Shown here in pieces: positions 9,545-18,347 of a stretch of DNA of 64,000 nt. The stretch lies in NCBI GenBank assembly GCA_903945175.1, contig CAJAUM010000133.1, positions 1-64,000 on the forward strand, given 5' to 3'. Numbering within the stretch: the first letter of the stretch is position 1; each line of letters starts with the position of its first letter. The notes below the pieces were generated by a model, which searched no databases, had not been told where the DNA came from, and worked only from the letters and a program-made list of their open reading frames with translations. Both the position numbers and the translations under genes were made by a program. Source of the stretch: an uncultured Bacteroidales bacterium (GTDB lineage: Bacteria; Bacteroidota; Bacteroidia; Bacteroidales; FEN-979).

Positions 9545-9785
9545 TCTGCTATGTTTGTCGTTGCAAATATGGAAAAAATCTTCGATGTGTAACTTCATAA
9601 AATTTAATCCTCGTTTCATCGACACAAAGGCCATTCCTGTTCGTCAGTACCGGATTTTGCAGTCCCGCTTCCTTTAGTGCATTGCTTTACTTTACAGTAA
9701 CCCACCTTCCAGCTTGCTAATACTTCAGGGTCATAACCCCGACGTATAAGGGACTTTCACACTCTGGAAAGTCATACGCGCGTTT
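9545..9785 (-). ncRNA. Probable group II intron fragment (domain I)
   Basis: Read on the minus strand, this segment has the order of conserved pieces I associate with group II intron domain I: GTGTGAAAGTCCC, a GGGGTTATGACC hairpin, AGCAAGCTGGAAGGTG, a GTAAAGCAATG piece, AAGGAAGCGGGACTGCAAA and TCCGGTACTGACGAACAGGA. There is no intron-encoded reverse transcriptase next to it and the 3' part is replaced by the cut tRNA-Pro, so it is a relic. The exact ends are uncertain. The call rests on motif recall, not on a covariance model. Confidence 0.45.
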
Positions 9786-9928
9786 TTGGCTATCGAAAAA
9801 TGATTTGTAGTTTTGTTTTTTTTCTCCAGCTTACAACAAGTTAGTTGTGATGCAATGGCGACAGGGCAACACTCAACAGACAGAAAAAAGATTTATCTTT
9901 GACAAAAATATAGAACAACAGAAGAAAA

Positions 9929-10375
9929 ATGAAATTACCCAAGTATCCATTAGCTTCAAGTGACAAATTACTTACTTTTGAGTTTATCAGCGAAGGACAA
10001 AAAGGACTTATTCATAAACTTGTGCGATACCAACCGACAAACCTCAAAGACATTTACAATCTTGCATTTGGCGATAAAGACCACTCAACTGGCGACATTG
10101 ACGATACAGTAATTTCAAACAACGGAGATAGCGAAAAGGTTTTGACAACTGTGGTAGCAACAATTTACGCATTCACCGACAAATATCCTGACACTTGGAT
10201 ATATGCAACAGGAAGTACAAAAGCAAGGACAAGGCTTTACAGAATGGGTATTTCAAAATTTCTTTCGGAAGTAACTGCGGACTTTGAAGTTTTGGGCGAA
10301 AGGGACGATGACTGGGAAACATTCAGAAAAGATGTTGAATACGAAGGATTTTTGGTTAGAAGGGAAAAAAAATAA
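9929..10375 (+). CDS. DUF6934 family protein
   Basis: This 148-residue protein matches the DUF6934 family of Bacteroidota, recognisable by FEFISEGQKGLIHKLVRYQP, by a GD(I)DD.V.SNNGD segment and by YATGSTKARTRLYRMGI. Its function is not known. A TATCTTTG element (9894-9901), matching the Bacteroidota -7 box, lies 27 bases before the start. A 57-residue gene follows after 41 bases. This two-gene arrangement recurs in the phylum and looks like a toxin-antitoxin module, but no activity has been shown that I can name. Confidence 0.75.
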   Translation: MKLPKYPLASSDKLLTFEFISEGQKGLIHKLVRYQPTNLKDIYNLAFGDKDHSTGDIDDTVISNNGDSEKVLTTVVATIYAFTDKYPDTWIYATGSTKARTRLYRMGISKFLSEVTADFEVLGERDDDWETFRKDVEYEGFLVRREKK

Positions 10376-10416
10376 GTATTACTTATGGCATAGTTAAACA
10401 ATTATACATTTGCAAG

Positions 10417-10590
10417 ATGAAAATCACGGCAGAATTAAAAAAACGAAAAATTCCAATTGTGAAGACTGACAAGTCATTGAACAAATATGACGACATCGTT
10501 TTATTCCCCGACAAGTTGGAAAAAGCAAACGAAATGCTTAAAAAAGTTGGACTTCCAAAACAATGGACAAATATTAAGCACGACAAATAA
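10417..10590 (+). CDS. 57-aa partner of DUF6934 protein
   Basis: This small basic protein starts MKITAELKKRKIPIVKTDKS, has a central KYDDIVLFPDKLEKANEML segment and ends at TAA 10588-10590. It follows the DUF6934 gene on the same strand. The size, charge and pairing fit one half of a toxin-antitoxin-like pair. The family is not characterised to my knowledge. Confidence 0.65.
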   Translation: MKITAELKKRKIPIVKTDKSLNKYDDIVLFPDKLEKANEMLKKVGLPKQWTNIKHDK

Positions 10591-10712
10591 TCGAGTAGGC
10601 TGCTCCATCAGCATCGCTGAAGGTGCTACTCTTGAATATTCCAGCCATACTGACCCCGCATAAGCAATTATTGCAGGGTCTCATGTATAACTTCACCTAA
10701 AATGATGCTCTT

Positions 10713-11156
10713 ATGTTAATCAAGAAAGAAACACCACTATCATTTCATGAAGACGAAGGCACGGAATGTTCGATGATCATTAAAATTGACGATTCAAACC
10801 GGGAAGAGATTTTAAACATTGTCAAACAAGAGAAACTGGTTATCGTCCATTGTAATTGCCCTACCGTCGATGAAGAAAAAATGACCTTATCAAACGAAAC
10901 ATACCTATGGGACGAGTTAATAGGCCATAAGAGCAAGGTGCTTTACGCTGATGGGATCGTATCACCACCGGAATGGCAAGCCGTCAGAGGGAATAGCGAT
11001 GTAAGGTTTGACCTGTATTTTGAACCATTTCCCAAGGAGTGCAAACTATTCATGTTTTGGGAACAAATCCGCGAACCATATGCATTTTCTGCATTTAACA
11101 TCAAAAGAAATGAGAACGATGAGTATTGGGTTAGGTTACATTGTTGCCCGTTTTGA
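10713..11156 (+). CDS. Hypothetical protein, 147 aa
   Basis: I recognise no family. The protein is soluble and acidic, with five cysteines including a CNCP pair near residue 47 and an ending HCCPF. It lies alone between the DUF6934 pair and the IS-like repeats. An antisense frame also exists, but this one has a more protein-like composition. It may be a passenger gene of the accessory region. Confidence 0.45.
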   Translation: MLIKKETPLSFHEDEGTECSMIIKIDDSNREEILNIVKQEKLVIVHCNCPTVDEEKMTLSNETYLWDELIGHKSKVLYADGIVSPPEWQAVRGNSDVRFDLYFEPFPKECKLFMFWEQIREPYAFSAFNIKRNENDEYWVRLHCCPF

Positions 11157-11190
11157 GAATGCAACTTGAATATTCCGCTCTATACTGAAC

Positions 11191-11250
11191 CACCCTATTC
11201 CTATTCCGGAGCAAAGTGACCACCCTATTCCTATTCCGGAGCAAAGTGAC
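11191..11250. repeat. Two 30-bp direct repeats, IS21-like end remnant
   Basis: A 30-bp unit (beginning CACCCTATTCC and ending GGAGCAAAGTGAC) occurs twice in perfect tandem, and a third partial unit starts at 11251 (CACC, then GATTCC). Repeated 'GGAGCAAAGTGACCACC' blocks are typical of the multiple terminal repeats of IS21-family elements in Bacteroidota. No istA or istB genes are here, so this is a solo end. The stretch 11157-11349 otherwise holds no gene. Confidence 0.45.
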
Positions 11251-11349
11251 CACCGATTCCAGCAATACTGTCTACCACGTAATAGAATGGGAACGGCACC
11301 TTTATATATTAAAATTCAGCATAAAAACTGGGTGTAAATTTGAGTGTAT

Positions 11350-11390
11350 AAAAAAATAAAGCGTCATAATTAATTAAATTACAACGCTTT
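11350..11390 (-). terminator. Terminator downstream of tRNA-Ser(CGA)
   Basis: On the minus strand a stem AAAGCGT/ACGCTTT with an AT-rich loop is followed by ATTTTTTT, 15 bases after the 3' end of the tRNA. Confidence 0.6.
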
Positions 11391-11404
11391 ATAAAATTGA
11401 ATTG

Positions 11405-11493
11405 CGGAGAGACAGGGATTCGAACCCTGGGACCCCCTTACGAGGGTCAACGGTTTTCGAGACCGCCCCATTCGACCGCTCTGGCATCTCTCC
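11405..11493 (-). tRNA. tRNA-Ser (anticodon CGA)
   Basis: An 89-nt tRNA can be folded on the minus strand: acceptor GGAGAGA/TCTCTCC, G73, anticodon loop TCTCGAAA (CGA), the long variable arm of serine tRNAs (CCCTCGTAAGGGGG) and T loop TTCGAAT. CCA is not encoded. It marks the start of conserved chromosome. Confidence 0.95.
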
Positions 11494-11646
11494 GTGTTTT
11501 GAAGTTGCAAAAATAGCAACAATTTGTTTACCCGCAAGGCACAAGCGCTGCTTAATTCATCGTGGAATTTTAATATATATATTTATGCTGTCGAATAAAC
11601 CCCTATCTTTATAATCCATTTTTCTGCTGCTTGTGAAATAATCGCT

Positions 11647-12339
11647 ATGAAAAGCTTAAAGTATTCATTATTAATTACCTGCCTTTTCATTTTTTTAGGA
11701 ACAATCTCATCTCAGGATGTTGTTATGGATTTGGACCAGGTTTACGGACTGGATCAAACACTCTACAATGGAAAAAAATATGACTATCTCTCTCCTTCCG
11801 GCACCAGCGGTCATCAGTTCTTTTCCTCAACCTTGTTTACTACGGGCAGCATAATCATTAAAGGAAAAAGCTACGATGATATTGCTATGAATTACGACCT
11901 GTTTAATCAGCAGCTTTTGATCCAATATGCCAACGAAAACAATCCCTGGAATGTCCTGGAAGTTTCAAAAGCATGGCTCAATGGCTTTCGTATTGGTAAA
12001 ATGAATTTTGAACTCTTCCAGCTAGAGAATGGTCCGTGTTTTTACCAGGTATTGGGTGACGGGCCTACCCGGCTTCTTTATTTCTGGCGAAAAACTCTGA
12101 ATCTGAATGATGCCATCGGTTCGAACAATTATATCTATAGTCCAGCCATCAGGGATACATACATTTTTATTGACGGACAGCTAAAACCATTTACCAGTAA
12201 AAGAAGTCTGATCCGGCTTTTTGACCAAAAAAAAAGAGCAGCGATAAAAAGTTACCTTCGTAAGAACAAAGTCAAAGTAAAAAAATCCTCCGACCAGACG
12301 ATGGCAGAGATGGTCAACTATATAGGAAAACTCAAGTAA
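11647..12339 (+). CDS. Secreted hypothetical protein of receptor operon
   Basis: This 230-residue protein has a clear signal peptide (hydrophobic residues 8-20, ending GTISSQD). The mature part is mixed alpha/beta with a basic C-terminus. It ends 3 bases before the TonB receptor gene and so belongs to that operon. I know no function; it is probably a periplasmic or surface accessory protein. Adjacent proteins of this kind are common upstream of STN-type receptors with DUF4249 partners. Confidence 0.7.
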   Translation: MKSLKYSLLITCLFIFLGTISSQDVVMDLDQVYGLDQTLYNGKKYDYLSPSGTSGHQFFSSTLFTTGSIIIKGKSYDDIAMNYDLFNQQLLIQYANENNPWNVLEVSKAWLNGFRIGKMNFELFQLENGPCFYQVLGDGPTRLLYFWRKTLNLNDAIGSNNYIYSPAIRDTYIFIDGQLKPFTSKRSLIRLFDQKKRAAIKSYLRKNKVKVKKSSDQTMAEMVNYIGKLK

Positions 12340-12342
12340 GCG

Positions 12343-15114
12343 ATGAAACTGCTGCTATTAATTCATCTGATATTTTTTGGCTATCCCCCCCAGGATAAGG
12401 GACCGGACACACTGATTTCCTGTCATGTAAAGGAATTGCCATTTACAGAATTCTGCGATTATATTTACAATCAGGCCGGAGTGAGGATCTATTTTCAGGA
12501 ATCCTGGGTAAAAGGGCTTAAGGTGACCCTTGAAGCAGACAGCATCACCATCCTGTCTGCCGCTAAAAAGGCATTGGCGGGAACAGGGCTCGAGGTGTCT
12601 GTCTGGAATCATGACCTGATTGTGATGCCCGGTGAAATACTTCCGGAAGGGTTGCCTCGTTTTGAGATGAACCAGGTACAACCTGACAGTTCCGGTAAGG
12701 GGACCAGGGCCCTGACCCAAAGTGAAGAACGCTATCTTACAGGAAGAAAGGCTGATGTAATACAAACGATCCGGGTTGGAAAAAAAGGAGTTGCAGGGAG
12801 CAATTCCAAGGTTACCATTCTCGGAAAGATTTCGGAGCAGCAGACCGGCGAACTACTCATCGGGGCCACGATGTATCTGAAGGAGATCAATGCGGGCACA
12901 GCCACCGACCAGAATGGCCTTTTGAGTATGGTTCTGAAACCCGGCAGTTACACCGCAGTTTTTGCATTCATGGGACTGGAGACGCAAAAATATTTGCTTG
13001 AAGTTCTTTCAGACGGGGCATTCAGCATCGAGATGAAAAAATCAGCCATTCAGATGAAGGAGGTAGTCGTATTTGGTGACAAACAGATGAATTTCCGGTT
13101 CAAGGATCCCGGCCTGGAAAAGATCTCTGCCAAAGCCATCAAGGAGATTCCAATGATGATGGGAGAACGTGATATCCTGAAAGTGTCAGAACTGTTACCG
13201 GGCATTGTCACTGTTGGGGAAGGTTCAGCCGGGCTGAATGTACGAGGCGGGAATTACGACCAGAATGCCTTCTATATCAATAAAATACCAATTTACAATA
13301 CCTCTCACCTTTTTGGTTTCTTTCCTGCATTCAATGCAGATATCGTGAAAGATTTCTCAATTTACAAAGGCCATATTCCAGTTCAGTATGGTGGACAGCT
13401 TAGCTCTGTCTTCAACATTATCGGCAGGCAGGGGAACCGCAAACGTTTCACCGCCCGTGGTGGTATCAGCCCCATCGCAGCAAACCTTTCAGTGGAAGGT
13501 CCATTAAAAAAGGATACAAGTTCATTCCTTCTTAGTGGCCGCTACCTTTTTTCAGACTGGATCCTCCGGCAGATTGACGACCCTGTGATCCGTAACAGCA
13601 CAGCTGGCTTCAACGACTTCACCGGTTCATTCAACTATGATTTTCGAAAAAGTCAACTTTCCCTTTTTGTATATCACAGTCAGGATAATTTCAAACTTGC
13701 CGATCTGAATTTCTACAAGTACTCCAACAATGGAGTATCGGTCAATTTAAGCCATTATTTCAGCACGGCCATACGCGCTAACTTTTCAATAACAGGCTCT
13801 CAGTATGCCTTCAACACCATTGATCAGCAGGAACCAACCATCTCTTATGAGCATTCCTACCGTATTGGCGATTACCGGATCAATGCCGATGTTACGCATG
13901 ACCTTAATTCCAAAAATACGCTGCAGTACGGTGCAGGACTTACCTTTTACCGACTTAACAGGGGAACCGTGTTGCCATATGGTGAAAAATCGTTGCGTAC
14001 TCCCGTTGAACTTGGCATTGATCAGGGCATTGAAAGTGCACTTTATTTATCCGATTCCTATGATGTTCTTCCATGGATGAACATATCTGCCGGGCTCAGA
14101 CTTACACTCTTTAACCCAATTGGGCCAAGGACTGTTTACACCTATAATTCAGGTGCCCCCAAAGACCCACGGTACATCAATGACACGTTATATTTTAACA
14201 ATGGACAAGCAATCAAATGGTATTTTGAGCCGGATTTCCGCGCCTCTGTAATCATGCGTACGGATGCGAATGGAACAGTGAAAATCGCCTTCAACCAGAT
14301 GCACCAGAATCTTTTCGTACTCAATAACACCATCGCCCTGTCGCCGAATTCCCAATGGAAGCTGGCTGATTACCATATTCCGCCGGCCAGGAGCACCCAG
14401 ATTTCAGCCGGGGTTTTCCGTACCTTTCCAAAGAATGGGTGGGAAACTTCTCTCGAATTCTATTATAAGCGAACGATCAATTACCCTGAGTTCACCGATG
14501 GGGCTGATTTTCTTGGTAATCCGCTTGTGGAGACGAATGTTTTACCGGGGAACCAGAATGCCTATGGGTTAGAGTTCCTGCTTCGGCGCAGCGGTCGTAA
14601 ACTGGAAGGTTGGATCTCCTACACCTTTTCGCGCTCAATTGTAAAGGTGGACGGTGATCAACCCTGGGACCGCATCAATAACGGCCTTTCCTACCCTGCA
14701 AACTACGACATTCCACATGTACTTAATACAGTTGTTATTTACCATTTCAGCCGAAGAATCACTGCCTCCAGTATCATCACTTACCAAACAGGCAGACCAG
14801 TCACATACCCCCTTTCGGTGTACTATTTGAACGGAATCCCCTATGTTGATTATTCCAACCGCAACGAATACCGTATCCCCGACTACTTCAGGCTCGACCT
14901 TTCTCTAACCATCGAGGGTAATCTCAAAAAAAATAAATTTCTTCATAATTCATTCGTATTCACCCTTTACAATGTAACCGGCCGGGAAAATCCCTATTCG
15001 GTTTACTTCAAACTGGAAAATGGAAAAATTAAAAGCTACCAATATTCTGTGATCGGTGTACCAATTTTCACCATCACCTGGTTGTTTAAACTTGGAAATT
15101 ATGCCTCGGATTAA
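12343..15114 (+). CDS. TonB-dependent receptor with STN and carboxypeptidase-like domains
   Basis: This is a 923-residue outer-membrane receptor. After a short signal peptide, residues ~25-95 form an STN (secretin/TonB short N-terminal) domain, the signalling domain of FecA-type receptors. Residues ~160-245 form a CarboxypepD_reg-like beta domain (ISEQQTGELLIGATMYLKE). The plug follows (LNVRGGNYDQNAFYINKIPI) and then the beta-barrel to the C-terminus. It imports an unknown substrate using TonB energy. An STN domain often implies signalling to an anti-sigma factor, but none is next door. The DUF4249 gene overlaps its 3' end, the usual partner arrangement. Confidence 0.92.
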   Translation: MKLLLLIHLIFFGYPPQDKGPDTLISCHVKELPFTEFCDYIYNQAGVRIYFQESWVKGLKVTLEADSITILSAAKKALAGTGLEVSVWNHDLIVMPGEILPEGLPRFEMNQVQPDSSGKGTRALTQSEERYLTGRKADVIQTIRVGKKGVAGSNSKVTILGKISEQQTGELLIGATMYLKEINAGTATDQNGLLSMVLKPGSYTAVFAFMGLETQKYLLEVLSDGAFSIEMKKSAIQMKEVVVFGDKQMNFRFKDPGLEKISAKAIKEIPMMMGERDILKVSELLPGIVTVGEGSAGLNVRGGNYDQNAFYINKIPIYNTSHLFGFFPAFNADIVKDFSIYKGHIPVQYGGQLSSVFNIIGRQGNRKRFTARGGISPIAANLSVEGPLKKDTSSFLLSGRYLFSDWILRQIDDPVIRNSTAGFNDFTGSFNYDFRKSQLSLFVYHSQDNFKLADLNFYKYSNNGVSVNLSHYFSTAIRANFSITGSQYAFNTIDQQEPTISYEHSYRIGDYRINADVTHDLNSKNTLQYGAGLTFYRLNRGTVLPYGEKSLRTPVELGIDQGIESALYLSDSYDVLPWMNISAGLRLTLFNPIGPRTVYTYNSGAPKDPRYINDTLYFNNGQAIKWYFEPDFRASVIMRTDANGTVKIAFNQMHQNLFVLNNTIALSPNSQWKLADYHIPPARSTQISAGVFRTFPKNGWETSLEFYYKRTINYPEFTDGADFLGNPLVETNVLPGNQNAYGLEFLLRRSGRKLEGWISYTFSRSIVKVDGDQPWDRINNGLSYPANYDIPHVLNTVVIYHFSRRITASSIITYQTGRPVTYPLSVYYLNGIPYVDYSNRNEYRIPDYFRLDLSLTIEGNLKKNKFLHNSFVFTLYNVTGRENPYSVYFKLENGKIKSYQYSVIGVPIFTITWLFKLGNYASD

Positions 15115-16255
15115 AAATACAATTCTGATATTCAGTTTATTGCTGTTTTTTTCCTGTGTCAAGGCATTTGATCCACAGATTGATAACACCGCCGTGAGTA
15201 AATACGTCATATCAGGCCGGGTAACAAATATTGAAGGTTGGCAGGAGGTAGAAGTTTCCCTCTCCTCCCCGGTCGAATCTCCAAAATACATTCCAGTTCA
15301 GGGATGCCAGGGCAGGATCCAGGATAACAAAGGAAATGATTTTGAATTAACTCAATTCGAGCCTGGATTGTACAAGGTTTGGATGGGGCAGGCTGATCTT
15401 ACCCCCGGTACATCCTATCGTATCCAGATAACTACCCCTGACGGAGATCTGCTTGAATCCTCCTTCGATACCATGTTCAAGTGCCCGCGATTGGATTCTG
15501 TTTATTATGCTATTGAAGTTATTCCAACATCCAATCCTGCAATTTCACAAGAGGTCATGCAGTTTTACGTAGACCTGAATGCTGAAGGGGACTACAGCCG
15601 GTATTATAAATGGGATGTTATAGAAACCTGGGAATACCATGCCGCCCATCCCTTTGAATATTATTATGATGGTGCAATGCATCAAATTGACCCCCCTGAT
15701 TATACAAACAAAGTATGCTGGATTACCGGCTTGTCAAAGAATGTATTTACCCTCTCCACCAAGAGCCTTACCCAAAACAAATACAGGCAGTACCCTTTGC
15801 AACGTATCGATGGAAAAACCTCACGTCTGGGGATTATGTACAGTATTTTGGTCCGCCAACTTGCCCTGAGTGAAAAAGCCTATAATTACTGGGAGCAGAT
15901 GCGAATCAACAGCAATGAACAGGGTGGGCTTTATGAAAAGCAACCATTGGCCATTAAAGGCAACCTGCTGAATATGAGCAATCCTGAAAAAGTGGTTCTG
16001 GGGTGTTTTTATGCCTCTTCGGAGTCGGCAAGAAGGTATTTTTATCATGATGTTGCGGGGATCAAACTGACTTTTTATAACTTCTGCTCAGAAGAAAGCC
16101 TGGGAATGTTTGGCTGGAGAGAGTTTTTCAAATGGGAATATCCAATTTACTTTTATTATAATGAGGTTGGCGCACTTAGAATCCTGAACAAGGAATGTAT
16201 CGACTGTCGTTTGCTGGGCGGTACAATTGTTAAACCAGACTTTTGGCCAAATTAG
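15101..16255 (+). CDS. DUF4249 lipoprotein
   Basis: This protein has 384 residues from ATG 15101, which overlaps the receptor's stop by 14 bases. I choose this start because it gives a lipoprotein signal (IFSLLLFFSC, lipobox Cys about residue 18), while the longer frame has an unlikely N-terminus. DUF4249 proteins are surface lipoproteins that accompany TonB-dependent receptors in Bacteroidota and probably act in ligand capture, as SusD does for glycan receptors. The family's N-terminal beta-sandwich (YVISGRVTNIEGWQEVEVSL) is visible. Confidence 0.85.
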   Translation: MPRIKNTILIFSLLLFFSCVKAFDPQIDNTAVSKYVISGRVTNIEGWQEVEVSLSSPVESPKYIPVQGCQGRIQDNKGNDFELTQFEPGLYKVWMGQADLTPGTSYRIQITTPDGDLLESSFDTMFKCPRLDSVYYAIEVIPTSNPAISQEVMQFYVDLNAEGDYSRYYKWDVIETWEYHAAHPFEYYYDGAMHQIDPPDYTNKVCWITGLSKNVFTLSTKSLTQNKYRQYPLQRIDGKTSRLGIMYSILVRQLALSEKAYNYWEQMRINSNEQGGLYEKQPLAIKGNLLNMSNPEKVVLGCFYASSESARRYFYHDVAGIKLTFYNFCSEESLGMFGWREFFKWEYPIYFYYNEVGALRILNKECIDCRLLGGTIVKPDFWPN

Positions 16256-16256
16256 C

Positions 16257-17963
16257 ATGAAAAGACATTTTATTCGATATTATCTTGTCCTGTTGTCATT
16301 GGTTTTGGTATTCCCGGAGCTGAAATCACAGGATATTTCTGTCAATACTGCTAAAGAAAAGATAGTTGCCTGCACCGACAGGACCATGTATGTGGCCGGG
16401 GAAAAATTATTTTTCTCTGCCCTTGTTATTAATTCGGGGGATAACAACCCAGCGCAACTCAGCCGGATATTATATTGTGAACTGGTTACTCCTGACGGAA
16501 AAAAGATAGATGGACGGAAATATTTGGTGCAAAATTCCATGGGCCAGGGATGCCTTGAAATCCCTGAAGAGACCATCTCGGGAATTTACTTCCTGAAATT
16601 GTATACCCGTTTTATGCGCAACCGCTCTACCGATGAATATAAATTTATCATGCTGAAGATCGTCAATCCTTATAAAACGGAGGTTCTTCAAGGCAAGGAT
16701 GCAGCAGACACATCTGAATTGGCTGGAGAAAAAAAGAATATGCATGCGGGAGATTCTGTTCTGAATTTCATATCAGGCAAAAGCACCTATTTCGCCAGGG
16801 AGGAGATTCGTTTAACTATAAATGGAAGCAACAATAAAGGTATGCCTTCCAGATTGTGCCTTTCCGTCATACCTGAAGCAACGTATGAGAATCGGAATTT
16901 TCTGGTTAAAACCAAGCCGAATACTTCTAAAGAGGAGGTGTATCTTCCCGAAACCCGGGGCATTTCATTGTCGGGCCAGTTAATTGCGAAAGAATCAGGG
17001 AAACCATTGCGTGAAGCCAAAATAAATCTGTCGATCATCGGAGACAAAGATATTCTCGTAATGCGCACAGATTCATCCGGAAGGTTCTTTTTCGCTTTGC
17101 CGGATTATGCCGGAAACAGGGATCTCTTTCTTAGCGCAGACGACTTACCAGAAATAACACCGGAGATTTTTATAGACAATGATTTCTGCTCCAGGCCTAT
17201 AAATCTTCCATATCCCCTATTCTCACTGAATGAGGACGAAAAGAGGGCCGCCTATACGCTTGCCGTTAATTCCAGGGTTTCATCTATCTTCAGGGAAAAA
17301 ATTATTTCCAATGATACTGTTCCGAAAAAAATCACCAGCTCATTCTATGGAAACCCATCCGGAGTACTTGTCATGGAGAAATACATTGAACTTCCCACAC
17401 TCGAGGACTATTTTACAGAGCTGCCAGTAATTGTGAATATAAGAAAGGTTCAGGGCAAAAAACGCTTCAGATTTTCATACATTACCCAAGCCGAGATGTC
17501 CCAATATGAACCCCTTGTCCTTGTTGACTGGGTTGCTGTGAATGACATTGGAAAGATCCTCGCGATGTCGCCCCTTGAAATTGAACGGGTTGAACTCGTG
17601 AATGCCGTTTATATCAAAGGAAACGTCACCTATGGGGGGATCATCAGCTTTGTATCGAAAAAGAATAACTTTGCTGGAATCGACCTGCCAACCTCCGGAA
17701 ATTTTGTCAATTACAGATTTTTGCAAGAATGCGATGAACACATCCAAAAAGCTCCTGATTTGGTCAATTTTCCCGATTCCCGGAATACGTTGTACTGGAA
17801 TCCTGCGGTTCAGATAAATGATGAGGGGACTGCCAATATTTCATTCAAAGCGCCTGACACACCTGGAAAATACTATATCCGGCTCAGGGGAATAAACTCG
17901 GAGGGAGATGTTGTCGTTTCGGAAAAGATGTTTGTTATAAAAAACAACCAAGCTACTCAATAA
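16257..17963 (+). CDS. Secreted protein with MG2-like domain, receptor operon
   Basis: This protein has 568 residues from ATG 16257, chosen because it directly precedes the signal peptide ([19 protein letters not shown]). Residues ~30-120 ([20 protein letters not shown], then [16 protein letters not shown]) form a macroglobulin MG2-type beta domain. Near residue 240 a carboxypeptidase-regulatory-like segment occurs ([12 protein letters not shown]). The C-terminus has another A2M-like beta domain ([18 protein letters not shown]). Such proteins sit in the periplasm or on the surface next to TonB receptors. It begins one base after the DUF4249 stop and closes the operon. Confidence 0.8.
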   Translation: MKRHFIRYYLVLLSLVLVFPELKSQDISVNTAKEKIVACTDRTMYVAGEKLFFSALVINSGDNNPAQLSRILYCELVTPDGKKIDGRKYLVQNSMGQGCLEIPEETISGIYFLKLYTRFMRNRSTDEYKFIMLKIVNPYKTEVLQGKDAADTSELAGEKKNMHAGDSVLNFISGKSTYFAREEIRLTINGSNNKGMPSRLCLSVIPEATYENRNFLVKTKPNTSKEEVYLPETRGISLSGQLIAKESGKPLREAKINLSIIGDKDILVMRTDSSGRFFFALPDYAGNRDLFLSADDLPEITPEIFIDNDFCSRPINLPYPLFSLNEDEKRAAYTLAVNSRVSSIFREKIISNDTVPKKITSSFYGNPSGVLVMEKYIELPTLEDYFTELPVIVNIRKVQGKKRFRFSYITQAEMSQYEPLVLVDWVAVNDIGKILAMSPLEIERVELVNAVYIKGNVTYGGIISFVSKKNNFAGIDLPTSGNFVNYRFLQECDEHIQKAPDLVNFPDSRNTLYWNPAVQINDEGTANISFKAPDTPGKYYIRLRGINSEGDVVVSEKMFVIKNNQATQ

Positions 17964-18042
17964 CATATTGCCCACCAGTAGTTTACGAAAAACACCCATT
18001 TCCAATCTCTGGTCATATAATACCTTTCAGCGCTTCTCTAAG

Positions 18043-18080
18043 TTAAAAAGCCCTGGTAAACGTACTGTTTACAAGGGCTT
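18043..18080 (-). terminator. Terminator downstream of tRNA-Ser(TGA)
   Basis: On the minus strand a long stem (AAGCCCTTGTAAAC pairing with GTTTACCAGGGCTT, one internal mismatch region) is followed by a T run. It also separates the tRNA from the convergent receptor operon and could act in both directions. Confidence 0.75.
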
Positions 18081-18094
18081 CAGAATGGGTGCTG

Positions 18095-18179
18095 CGGAGA
18101 AAGAGGGATTCGAACCCCCGGATCCTTGCAGATCAACGGTTTTCAAGACCGCCGCAATCGACCGCTCTGCCATTTCTCC
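18095..18179 (-). tRNA. tRNA-Ser (anticodon TGA)
   Basis: An 85-nt tRNA on the minus strand: acceptor GGAGAAA/TTTCTCC, G73, anticodon loop CTTGAAA (TGA), long variable arm (GATCTGCAAGGATC) and T loop TTCGAAT. CCA is not encoded. It is closely similar to the tRNA-Ser at 11.4 kb in the anticodon arm, as expected for serine isoacceptors. Confidence 0.95.
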
Positions 18180-18275
18180 GGGGCAAAAGTACACATATTT
18201 TGGAAACTGCCAAAATTAACCTGCCTTTCATAGTGCCCATTTCAGCCCTCGCAAACCAATACTTGGCGATTTCCC

Positions 18276-18306
18276 TTGGAATTTCTGCCTGTCACCACTA
18301 TCTTTG
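18276..18306 (+). promoter_or_regulatory. Bacteroidota-type promoter of GWxTD gene
   Basis: TTG at 18276-18278 and TATCTTTG at 18299-18306 (consensus TAnnTTTG) are spaced 20 bases apart, matching the Bacteroidota primary sigma consensus. They lie about 40 bases upstream of the GWxTD start codon. Confidence 0.5.
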
Positions 18307-18347
18307 TGAATTCATAAAACCACCGTTTTACATAATACATTCATGAT

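Noticed and set aside
10405-10412. TACATTTG as a promoter -7 box for the 57-residue gene
   Set aside because: It matches TAnnTTTG, but the ATG follows after 4 bases, too close for a normal transcript start.
15056-15100. Upstream start for the DUF4249 gene
   Set aside because: The added N-terminus hides the lipoprotein signal and lies inside the receptor gene; ATG 15101 is better.
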